A stretch of DNA of 64,000 nt from Chitinophagales bacterium (lineage in GTDB: Bacteria > Bacteroidota > Bacteroidia > Chitinophagales > Chitinophagaceae), in contig JAATGJ010000123.1 in assembly GCA_015654695.1 (NCBI GenBank), positions 1-64,000 of the forward strand, in the 5' to 3' direction. The notes under the pieces were generated by a model that had not been told where the DNA came from, searched no databases, and worked only from the letters and a program-made list of their open reading frames with translations. The translations under genes were made by a program, and so were the position numbers. This document shows, in pieces, positions 1 through 7,392 of this stretch. Within the stretch, counting starts at the first letter, position 1. Every line of letters starts with the position of its first letter.

Positions 1-57
1 CTTACCATGCAGCAGTTAAGTATTATGTTCGAAGGACGGCTGACCGCAATTTTATAA
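1..57 (+). CDS. C-terminal tail of an unidentified protein, cut by the window start
   Basis: Frame 1 is open from the first base to a TAA at 55-57 and would encode 18 residues ending in EGRLTAIL. It is too short to assign to a family. It lies directly upstream of an excisionase-like gene and a primase gene, where integrative elements often carry their integrase, so an integrase C-terminus is possible, but this rests on position only. A chance open frame is equally likely. Confidence 0.25.
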   Translation, partial: LTMQQLSIMFEGRLTAIL

Positions 58-63
58 AAAAAT

Positions 64-105
64 TCCCTCTCTCTCTTGCGGCCTAGGCCGCAAGAGAGAG
101 AGGGA
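64..105. repeat. Perfect 42-bp palindrome with no loop
   Basis: Bases 64-84 are the exact reverse complement of 85-105, centred on CCTAGG. The arms contain a CT-rich run and a GC-rich core. On the minus strand the hairpin is followed by a run of seven T, as in an intrinsic terminator; on the plus strand no T-run follows. It may be a minus-strand terminator, a cruciform-forming site or an element end. The pairing is seen directly; the role is unknown. Confidence 0.75.
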
Positions 106-176
106 TACAAGAACTTTGACACAGTTTACTTTACACTCCCACCTTAACCGCAATTTTTCCTTACTAAATGCAATTA

Positions 177-195
177 TCAGTAAGTTCTTTACTGA
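177..195. repeat. Short inverted repeat upstream of the excisionase-like gene
   Basis: TCAGTAA (177-183) and TTACTGA (189-195) form a 7-bp inverted repeat with a 5-base loop, about 160 bp upstream of the HTH gene at 357. It could be an operator for the island regulators. The rest of 106-356 shows no coding potential. Confidence 0.3.
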
Positions 196-356
196 CATAG
201 TTTTGTGAAACCTTAATAATTAGCAATTTAAGGGTCTGAAACAATTCCCTTTAATTTTTCTTCATTAGCTGTTTCTTCTTAGCTGAAGACATTCTTTCAT
301 CTTTGTGTCCGCTGGGATGGTTTTCACAAGTGTTATCACCTCAATCAATACGGGAA

Positions 357-671
357 ATGGATATAAGAATAATTACAAAGGACGAGATAGATGCTTTGAT
401 TAAAAAGTTAATTGAGGCTTTTGCTGCTCTATTAAAAGACGAAAATGGAGCAGTGAATGGGTCAAAATTATATACTAATCAGGAGGCAAGACTGTATTTA
501 AATGTATGTAGTAAAACATTGCAGAACTACCGGGATAACGGGCTATTGCGCTATACTCAAGTTGGCAGAAAGATATACTATGATCAAACAGATCTTAATG
601 CTTTTTTAGAAACTTATAAAAAGAAAACTTTTTTAGAACAAATAAAACACAAAAAGTATGGTACTAATTAA
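357..671 (+). CDS. Excisionase-like helix-turn-helix DNA-binding protein
   Basis: 104 aa from the ATG at 357. The frame is open to an ATG at 303, but its first 18 residues look unlike the rest, so the internal start is preferred. The N-terminus is a short helical segment. The C-terminal half is a MerR/excisionase-type winged HTH: YTNQEARLYL, then SKTLQNYRDNGLL, then a wing with GRKIYYDQTDL. Such proteins usually act as recombination directionality factors or element regulators. The next ORF overlaps it by 14 bp and a primase follows, so it is probably part of the replication/excision module of an integrated element. HTH fold 0.85; exact role uncertain. Confidence 0.75.
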   Translation: MDIRIITKDEIDALIKKLIEAFAALLKDENGAVNGSKLYTNQEARLYLNVCSKTLQNYRDNGLLRYTQVGRKIYYDQTDLNAFLETYKKKTFLEQIKHKKYGTN

Positions 672-837
672 CTACTCAAAGGAAATTAAAAATGCCAAAA
701 AGAAATTTCCCTTACTAAGTAATGACGAATTGATTAAATTCTTGGCAACCAAATTTAAAAAGGAGAATTATCTGAGTAATGCGGAACTAGAACAAGTGGA
801 AAGTGAACTATATGAAAGACTCTCAGGAACTGATTAA
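658..837 (+). CDS. Small 59-aa hypothetical protein overlapping the HTH gene
   Basis: ATG at 658 lies inside the last codons of the HTH gene (14-bp overlap) and the frame runs to TAA at 835. The product is charged, Lys/Glu-rich and predicted helical: a KNAKKKFPLL segment, then a NAELEQVESELYERL helix. No family recognised. The overlap suggests translational coupling with the HTH gene, and the primase start follows 30 bp later, so the three probably form one transcript. Small ORFs of this type are common in mobile elements. Existence is supported by position and composition only. Confidence 0.5.
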   Translation: MVLINYSKEIKNAKKKFPLLSNDELIKFLATKFKKENYLSNAELEQVESELYERLSGTD

Positions 838-867
838 ATGTAATTTCTAATACCTAAAACAAATTGT

Positions 868-2253
868 ATGAATAAGTTTTTTCAAGAAATTATTGAATCA
901 ATTGACCCAATTGATATACGAGAAGTTGTTGGCGTTAAAGCTGATAATAAAAGCGACGTTTTGAAAGAAAGTCATTATCTAATATCGGCAGTAGATCACT
1001 TAAAGGTGAAGACAAACAATCTGGGATATGATTTTTGTACAAAGAACGGGTTTATATATTTTTTTAACGGGCAATTTTGGCAACAGATAATTGACGGTGA
1101 GTTAAGGCATCTTTTAAGAACTGTTTCTGATAATATGGGTATCGACAAGTATAAGGCTCACTACTATAGATTTATCGAAAGCCTAACAAAGCAGTTCTTT
1201 GCAGGTGTTTCAATTATGCGGGAGAACAAACAAGATGCTATTGTTATCAATTTACAAAATGGTACTTATGAATTTGGCGAAGACTGTCATTTAAGAGAGT
1301 TTAGGAAAGACGACTTTTTAAACTATCAATTGCCTTTTGGATATAAAGCTGATTCCAAAGCACCTTTATTTGAAGCCTATTTAAACCGGGTACTCCCGGA
1401 TGTTGAGTGTCAAAATATTTTAGCAGAGTTTATTGGTTATGTATTTACTAATGGGCATAAACAGCAAAAATGTATGTTGCTTTACGGGAACGGCGCAAAT
1501 GGAAAATCAGTTTTTTTTGAAATTGTTAAAGCCCTGTTGGGTTGGGAAAATGTTACTAGTTTTTCATTGCGAAATTTGGGTGAAGAAAATTGTAGAGCAA
1601 TGATTAGTAATAAACTGCTTAATTATTCTAGCGAAATTGATGCGAATATTAATAACGAAACATTTAAGCAACTCTGTAGCGGAGAACCATTACAGGCAAG
1701 GTTAAAGTACAAAGATTCGTTTATAATGGATAAATATGCCAAGTTAATTTTTAACTGTAATGAGTTGCCCAAAAATGTGGAGTTCACTAATGCCTATTTC
1801 AGAAGGATCTTAATAATTCCTTTTACACAAACAATTCCAGAAGCAGAGCAGGATAAGGATTTAGCGAGAAAAATAATTGCAAATGAACTTTCGGGAATTT
1901 TTAATTGGGTGTTAATGGGATTAGATAGGCTGACTAAGTACGACAAATTTAGTGAAAGTGGTTTTGTTGATAAGGCTTTGGAAGAATTTAAGCAAGAGTC
2001 TGATTCTGTGCATCAATTTATAGACGCTTTTGGCTACGAGAAGGTAGTGGAGTGTAAAACAAGATTTATGCCTCTGTATAAGGACTACGCTCAGTATTGC
2101 CAGGAGAATGGATTTAGGGCATTAAATAGTAGAAATTTTCGTAAACGCCTAGAGGCCCAAAATGTTACTATCACGAGACTTGCAAATGGTAATTGTGTTT
2201 GTTTAGCACGGGGAGAGGGTAATGTGATATTTGAAGAAGAGATGCCTTTTTAA
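868..2253 (+). CDS. D5/SF3-type phage or plasmid primase-helicase
   Basis: 461 aa. Residues about 150-400 match the D5_N/superfamily 3 helicase core of P4-type phage and plasmid primases. Walker A is GNGANGKS (207-214), a Walker B-like YSSEID lies near 250, and a sensor-type NCNELP and an arginine-bearing AYFRRILIIPF follow. The N-terminal 150 residues show no zinc finger, Toprim or archaeo-eukaryotic primase motif, so it may act as helicase only. Such proteins open the origin of satellites, plasmids and integrative elements. With the excisionase-like gene upstream and an XRE regulator downstream it marks the region as mobile. A paired hairpin at 2270-2327 just after the stop may be its origin. 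Confidence 0.85.
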   Translation: MNKFFQEIIESIDPIDIREVVGVKADNKSDVLKESHYLISAVDHLKVKTNNLGYDFCTKNGFIYFFNGQFWQQIIDGELRHLLRTVSDNMGIDKYKAHYYRFIESLTKQFFAGVSIMRENKQDAIVINLQNGTYEFGEDCHLREFRKDDFLNYQLPFGYKADSKAPLFEAYLNRVLPDVECQNILAEFIGYVFTNGHKQQKCMLLYGNGANGKSVFFEIVKALLGWENVTSFSLRNLGEENCRAMISNKLLNYSSEIDANINNETFKQLCSGEPLQARLKYKDSFIMDKYAKLIFNCNELPKNVEFTNAYFRRILIIPFTQTIPEAEQDKDLARKIIANELSGIFNWVLMGLDRLTKYDKFSESGFVDKALEEFKQESDSVHQFIDAFGYEKVVECKTRFMPLYKDYAQYCQENGFRALNSRNFRKRLEAQNVTITRLANGNCVCLARGEGNVIFEEEMPF

Positions 2254-2269
2254 AAAGTTGTTTTGGGAT

Positions 2270-2327
2270 ACATTATCTACATTTACTACACTAGCGGAAT
2301 AATTCGTGTAGCAAGTGTAGATAATGT
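2270..2327. repeat. Nested inverted repeat between primase and repressor genes
   Basis: ACATTATCTACA (2270-2281) pairs exactly with TGTAGATAATGT (2316-2327), and CTACAC (2286-2291) pairs with GTGTAG (2306-2311). This gives CTACA twice and TGTAG twice, each pair 9 bp apart, in mirror symmetry. No T-run follows on either strand, so it is not a standard terminator. Its place right after a primase-helicase gene suggests an origin or initiator-binding site; an operator is the alternative. Confidence 0.6.
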
Positions 2328-2416
2328 AGGGTGCAATAAACAATACAAAAATTGGAATACTTAGGTAGTAAATTTATTTACCCATTGTTAATAAGAGTAT
2401 TTACTTTATTATACTG

Positions 2417-2662
2417 TCAGTTAGGTAATAAATCTTTCGGGGATATTTCCAGTATTTCTGCAACAAGCAAAAGGTAGGAAATCGAAAAATTGACAAGCCC
2501 TCTTTCCATTCTTGAAATTTGTGACCAATCCTTGTCTCCACATTCAAAAGCAAGTTCGGCTTGGGTTAGTCCTTTAGCAAGGCGATACTTTCTAATTTTA
2601 TCGCCGATTGCTTTTAGCTGGTCATCGTTTCTAAAATGCTTAGTTTTTATTTCTTTTCCCAC
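2417..2662 (-). CDS. XRE-family helix-turn-helix regulator
   Basis: 81 aa, essentially one Cro/C1-type HTH domain: GDKIRKYRLAKGLTQAELAF, then DWSQISRMERG, with a C-terminal helix ending SPKDLLPN. It reads convergently to the primase. Such small regulators typically repress excision or replication genes of an integrated element, or regulate a neighbouring operon. No partner toxin is visible next to it. The nested inverted repeat at 2270-2327 is a possible binding site, but this was not tested. Confidence 0.85.
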   Translation of the reverse strand: MGKEIKTKHFRNDDQLKAIGDKIRKYRLAKGLTQAELAFECGDKDWSQISRMERGLVNFSISYLLLVAEILEISPKDLLPN

Positions 2663-2767
2663 CGGTCAAAGGGAAATAAGAAATGTATAATTAAATTGGG
2701 AGTTTAATCCCAATTTTAAAATACCACGTACCTTTATTACTTCATATTCCTTTTTAAATTCAACGTT

Positions 2768-3748
2768 ATGAGAATTCATTTAGCCATGTATTTTGTATTT
2801 CTATTTGTGGTTGCATGTAGCAGCAAAAAGCAGAAAAGTACAAAGCAATCAATAGAGCAAGAGTATTTAATAAGACTCAAAAATGCTCCTCAAAATTCTA
2901 CTCTTATGTTTAATTTGCATTTTGGAGAGAATCGTTTTAAAGTTCAGAAAAAATTGAAAGAGCTTTTGGTTTCAGGTGAAATACTCAGTTTAGACCAACA
3001 AGGATTTTGTTATAAACTAGATATTTCAAACTTCAAAGATTCAATCCCCCCCTCTTTTGATGAACATGGAGATGGTAACAACGATGCCTTACCCTTCAAT
3101 GAACTTTATTTTTATGCTATGCCAGCGTTTTCAAATGACAAATTGAGTTCCATCCATGTTACCCAATTTTTAAATTTTAATTCAAATGAAATTAAGGATT
3201 GGATGAACAGAGATCTTACTATTATTTCGAAGGAAATGAATATGAGAAAATTTGCTAACAAATGTATAAGAGTCATTGCTGCAACGAAATACCTTTTAAG
3301 GACTAAGTATTCATTCTTTGATGTTCAAGAAATTACGAAAGTTCGCTCAGAATCAAGTGGTATGTTCGAAAGAAAGGGTGATCCAGTAGAAAATTTAACT
3401 ACCTATTGGACAAACGATTTTTATGCTACTATATCAGAAGAAATTAAATATACGAAATATGATTTTCCGCCAGGATCAGGCTTTGAAGGGTTTGGAAAAA
3501 TGTTGCTGAATAGTAATTTTTCCGGTTATCAAAATGTTATTTCACTTAATGAATCTCGCATATTAGTATTAAATTACAAAAGCCCCATGTATGATAAACC
3601 AACTACCTCTAATGAATGGCTTTTTCAGGAACAAATGGATAAAGAGGAGGAAATGGCTAACGAGAGAGAGATAAAAAAAAGGATAATTAATGATAGTTTG
3701 AAGGGCGTCAAAGAAAAAGAAAAAAAATCTGAATTGAAAAAAATTTGA
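2768..3748 (+). CDS. Hypothetical lipoprotein
   Basis: 326 aa. The N-terminus is a lipoprotein signal peptide with lipobox FVVACSS (Cys at about residue 17), so the mature protein is expected to be membrane-anchored and to face the periplasm or surface. No known domain was recognised in the body. The C-terminus is strongly charged, rich in Glu and Lys, and probably helical. It has no tight neighbour: it is divergent from the XRE gene, and the minus-strand operon ends 177 bp downstream. Low GC like the rest of the island. Function unknown. Confidence 0.6.
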   Translation: MRIHLAMYFVFLFVVACSSKKQKSTKQSIEQEYLIRLKNAPQNSTLMFNLHFGENRFKVQKKLKELLVSGEILSLDQQGFCYKLDISNFKDSIPPSFDEHGDGNNDALPFNELYFYAMPAFSNDKLSSIHVTQFLNFNSNEIKDWMNRDLTIISKEMNMRKFANKCIRVIAATKYLLRTKYSFFDVQEITKVRSESSGMFERKGDPVENLTTYWTNDFYATISEEIKYTKYDFPPGSGFEGFGKMLLNSNFSGYQNVISLNESRILVLNYKSPMYDKPTTSNEWLFQEQMDKEEEMANEREIKKRIINDSLKGVKEKEKKSELKKI

Positions 3749-3924
3749 GTTATTCATTTAATCCTTAAAAATACTTACGCAATGTGCATTAGCCTACATC
3801 TCTGCAAGCCGAATATAAATATTACAAACTAAGTATCTAGTAGCAAATTATGTGTGCCAAACCAAATTTTGGTGACAGAATTGGCAATTCGATAAGGGTG
3901 TATTTATAATATTGGGTAAATTTT

Positions 3925-4920
3925 TTAATTTAAGGAATTTATCTCCCTTATCATATCTTCAATAATGGAGCCCAGACTAAAATAAACAGAAGTGTGTGCG
4001 CTATCAATGTAAAACACTGGTGGTTTTTTGTAGATATCGTTAAGTATTAATTGATATTTTGTCGGAACTATTTCATCATATTTACTGATATATTGTTTTA
4101 TGTATTTTGCTTTACAATTATGTCCAAGATATTTTTGGTCTGCAATCGCCCAAATTTTGTTTAATAGAATTTCGGTTACATTTTTTTTTATTAAATCCTT
4201 TTTTACAAATTTTGTCAAATTCCCATTCCAAGTAATGCTTCCAAGTTCCGCACCAGTTATAAAAGGGAAATAAAAATCAACATCCTCAACTGTAGTTAAT
4301 AAACCAGCTTGAAACCCACCACTGCTCATTCCAACAATGCCAATCTTTTTGTATTTACTTCGATAGTAACTGACAATGTTTCTTAATTCCGAAACATATT
4401 GCCTAAAGTTTGCAACAGTAAAAAGTTGATTTGCACTTATGAAAAGCTCTCCTGAATAAAATCCCTTGGGTGTACGTTCTTGATGAAATGGTTTAGCAGG
4501 CAATATGCAATCTATGCCAGCCTTTGAAACTTTTGTACAAAAATTTACTTCCATTTTTAAATTAGGTCTTGCCCATCCTGGGGAAAATATTAGAAGAGTT
4601 GTTGACTTATTCTGTGTAAATAATTTAAAATAGCAATTCTTATTTTCATTGAATTGCGTGGAAAAGGGTGAAGTAAAAGAGTAAGATTTATATTTTTGAG
4701 TACCTTCTATCTCCCTAATGTCAAATAAGTAGTCACCTAATTCACTTTTTTGATAAAATGTTTCTGGACTGTTAAAAAATGGTTTTGAATAATCGTGAAA
4801 ACTTTCATTGGAATATTCGATACCATCTAATTCTTCTTTTTCAAAAATTAAGGAGCAAGTTTTTTTTTGGGTAGCCTTTCTATATAGGTTGTCAATTAAC
4901 TGGCTAATAAATTTATTCAT
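3925..4920 (-). CDS. Alpha/beta-hydrolase-fold protein, last gene of the TrlF-like operon
   Basis: 331 aa from the ATG at 4920. A longer frame starts at 5019 but lies inside the upstream gene. The chosen start overlaps the upstream stop by 8 bp, a coupled arrangement. It carries the nucleophile elbow GMSSGG (Ser199), an Asp in KYDEIVP (about 282) and a His in DSAHTSVYF (309), a full Ser-Asp-His set. The overall pattern resembles the ABHD18/DUF2048 group of hydrolases. No signal peptide. Substrate unknown. As the terminal gene of an operon with a PHP-ATPase and two membrane proteins, it could be a lipid- or ester-cleaving effector; this is inference. Confidence 0.65.
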   Translation of the reverse strand: MNKFISQLIDNLYRKATQKKTCSLIFEKEELDGIEYSNESFHDYSKPFFNSPETFYQKSELGDYLFDIREIEGTQKYKSYSFTSPFSTQFNENKNCYFKLFTQNKSTTLLIFSPGWARPNLKMEVNFCTKVSKAGIDCILPAKPFHQERTPKGFYSGELFISANQLFTVANFRQYVSELRNIVSYYRSKYKKIGIVGMSSGGFQAGLLTTVEDVDFYFPFITGAELGSITWNGNLTKFVKKDLIKKNVTEILLNKIWAIADQKYLGHNCKAKYIKQYISKYDEIVPTKYQLILNDIYKKPPVFYIDSAHTSVYFSLGSIIEDMIREINSLN

Positions 4921-6949
4921 AAATATAAATTTCAGCTTTATTAATATCTTTCCGGGAAATTGTATTGTTATAAATTTCTTCAATTGAAAGTGAGTTGTTG
5001 AAGATGCTAGATCCCTCATAATATGACTTAGTTAACTCTACAATGAATTTTCTAAATTCTTTAGAAAAATCTTCGACAGAATTAGATTGAATCAATCCGC
5101 CGATTAAATCTCGTATCAAAAAATATTTTATTCTTTTATTTTCTATAAACCCATTTATAATAAATTCATTCCATTCACTCTGATAACTTCTTGGAAAATG
5201 TAAAGATAAAATTGACGAATTAGTCTTATTGATTAATTGCCACTCATTAACCACAAAGTTATTTTTTGATTTTGCAAGTAACGCTAAAATAAAATCTTTG
5301 TCATTTTCAAAGCAAGAGGCAAGAAAAGTCAATAGACTCTCCTTCCAAATTTCATTATTAAGAATATTTAATTGAAATATTCTTGCCGACACATATCTTG
5401 ATGGTTTTTTGTTTTCTAAAAAGGAGATATAATTTAGTTTGGGGGTTATTCTTTTAATTATAGCAGGAGATTTTATTTCAAAAAATTGGTTTGTAATTTC
5501 AGCAAAGATTCCTTCATTTGGATTTTCTTCAAAAAAACTATTGTCTAAATAATAAAAAGGATTAAAATCTAGTTGCCCCTCTATAATTAAAGGGTTTACG
5601 ATCTTTTTACTAATTTCTAATATGTGTAAATAAAATTCTGGAGTTTGATTTTTTATTTTTAATAAATTGTCTATAAAAATTGAGAGGAAAAAATAATTTG
5701 ATTCGTTGGGGTTGGATAATATTTTTGAAACAATTATATCAATTGTTTTTTGCCTATTAATGCCAACCTGCATCACATAAACATTAAGAGCGATAGTGCT
5801 TAAATATCCATTTATACTGAATTTCCCAAATTCTATCATTTCCATAGATTTATTGATAAAGTCAACTTCCTTCTTTGACTCTAAAGTCTCATTAAAAAGG
5901 TCAATGAAATATGGAAAATAGTTGTCCAATTGTTCTCGTTGAATTTTTTGGGAAGTCCTGGAATCAGGATATTCGACGAAAAAATAATTATTAATTTGTC
6001 TACCAGTTTCATTGTTTCCTATTCCTTTATTCCATTGTTGAATACCCGCGGCTTCTAAAAAAGTGAATACTTTTTGTTTAACCTTTAATGAAATTGGATT
6101 ACTTGAAGTACTATAAATGCTATCGAAAATAAATTTGTATTTATCAAACAATAGTTTTTTTATAGTACTTATATTATCTATTTTCCCTTTTGAATCAATA
6201 AGTATTTTTACAAAAAAAAATATTGTCAATTTCAATATTGATAATTCTCTTTTATCTTCTAATTTGCCAATATTTAGTAAATTATATTTTGGTGTGATTT
6301 CGTTTAGAAGAGTAATTATTCTTTCAGGCTCTTTAAAATAACTCAATGCTAATATATCGGAGTAGGTCTCAATTGTAGTATCATCTTCTGTTAAATCTAA
6401 TATTAGATTTCTTAAATCTGAATAGTTTACTTTGGCTTTCAGAAAATGTAAAAAAAGAGTCTTTTTTAAATTATTTGAGCCATGTTCTTTTATATTATTG
6501 CTTAGATCAGTTGAGGAAACAAGTTTTTTAGAAATTAGGGCCTCAAAAAAATTTCCAATAAAATAGGTGTAAAGAGAGTTATTGAATTCGCACAAATGAT
6601 TAAATATGGGGAAAAGGAAGTCCTTTATTGAATTTGAACCTTGATGCATATTTGAAACCAATATACTATTAATGTTGCTGATTTTGTAAGGGTTAGTATA
6701 GGAATTATCAATGTGGCTTCGTATTTTATAAATTGTATCTGCGAAAAAAGTCAATTGATTTTCTAGTTTTGGAGTAGTAATTATTTCATCAAATTCAATA
6801 CTGAGAGGATTCGTAGAATTACCTAAATCAATCTTCTCATCTATTACTAAGTTCTTGTTTTTTTTGTTTTTTGAATTTAGAAAAAGGAAAGTATAAACAA
6901 TTAGAAAAATTGAAGATAAAATTATAGGAAGTAGTTCAGTAGTTGTCAT
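4913..6949 (-). CDS. Large N-terminally membrane-anchored protein of unknown family
   Basis: 678 aa. Residues about 6-24 form one hydrophobic transmembrane helix followed by a Lys/Asn-rich stretch, so the body probably lies on the cytoplasmic side. The remainder is rich in Ile, Asn, Lys and Phe, appears entirely alpha-helical, and may be built of helical repeats. No catalytic motif or known domain was recognised. It starts 16 bp after the small membrane protein gene and overlaps the hydrolase gene by 8 bp, so it belongs to one transcript with them. A sensor or scaffold at the membrane is possible, but only context suggests this. Confidence 0.6.
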   Translation of the reverse strand: MTTTELLPIILSSIFLIVYTFLFLNSKNKKNKNLVIDEKIDLGNSTNPLSIEFDEIITTPKLENQLTFFADTIYKIRSHIDNSYTNPYKISNINSILVSNMHQGSNSIKDFLFPIFNHLCEFNNSLYTYFIGNFFEALISKKLVSSTDLSNNIKEHGSNNLKKTLFLHFLKAKVNYSDLRNLILDLTEDDTTIETYSDILALSYFKEPERIITLLNEITPKYNLLNIGKLEDKRELSILKLTIFFFVKILIDSKGKIDNISTIKKLLFDKYKFIFDSIYSTSSNPISLKVKQKVFTFLEAAGIQQWNKGIGNNETGRQINNYFFVEYPDSRTSQKIQREQLDNYFPYFIDLFNETLESKKEVDFINKSMEMIEFGKFSINGYLSTIALNVYVMQVGINRQKTIDIIVSKILSNPNESNYFFLSIFIDNLLKIKNQTPEFYLHILEISKKIVNPLIIEGQLDFNPFYYLDNSFFEENPNEGIFAEITNQFFEIKSPAIIKRITPKLNYISFLENKKPSRYVSARIFQLNILNNEIWKESLLTFLASCFENDKDFILALLAKSKNNFVVNEWQLINKTNSSILSLHFPRSYQSEWNEFIINGFIENKRIKYFLIRDLIGGLIQSNSVEDFSKEFRKFIVELTKSYYEGSSIFNNSLSIEEIYNNTISRKDINKAEIYIYE

Positions 6950-6965
6950 TATTTCAAATGGAGTT

Positions 6966-7382
6966 TTATTTTGAAAATTCGTTAAATTTCATCAAAATAA
7001 TATATACTAAGGTTGCTACAGTCACAATAATGGTATGTAATAGGATTGTGGTGAGGTTAATGTTTTTTTCGGGCATGTAGGAAATGTTTAGTGTAATGAC
7101 TATCGTCCAAGAGAAAATAAATATGGGCAGACCAATTACATTCTTTAGGTCTCTAAGTAACAAATATTTGTTTGTGTTATTGTAAAAATAGTCTGCACAT
7201 ACACCAATTGTTGCAGTTGAACAAAAGTATAGAACAGAACAATCAGTTAAGATGCTACTAAAATTGAATATTTTGCTAATGTCAATAGAAGAGTTCATCA
7301 ATTTTACCCAGAGTGGCATAAATCCAAAAAAAGTGGAAAGTAGAATCCATGAAGTTGTCTTGACTATGCTTTTTCTTTTCAT
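6966..7382 (-). CDS. Small multi-spanning membrane protein
   Basis: 138 aa from the ATG at 7382. The open frame reaches 7466, but the first 28 residues overlap the ATPase gene, and the internal ATG lies 10 bp after the ATPase stop. About four hydrophobic helices are visible: near residues 10-28, 42-60, 80-98 and 108-128. The ends are charged. No family recognised. Small four-helix proteins in defence operons often act as pore-forming effectors or anchors for partner proteins, but nothing in the sequence proves this. Lies between the TrlF-like ATPase and the 678-aa anchored protein in a compact operon. Confidence 0.6.
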   Translation of the reverse strand: MKRKSIVKTTSWILLSTFFGFMPLWVKLMNSSIDISKIFNFSSILTDCSVLYFCSTATIGVCADYFYNNTNKYLLLRDLKNVIGLPIFIFSWTIVITLNISYMPEKNINLTTILLHTIIVTVATLVYIILMKFNEFSK

Positions 7383-7392
7383 ATTTGTTTTT

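Noticed and set aside
64-105. Plus-strand terminator for the gene tail at 1-57
   Set aside because: No T-run follows the hairpin on the plus strand; the T-run lies on the minus-strand side.
4918-5019. Upstream start at 5019 for the alpha/beta hydrolase
   Set aside because: It would overlap the preceding gene by over 100 bp; the start at 4920 gives a typical 8-bp coupled overlap.
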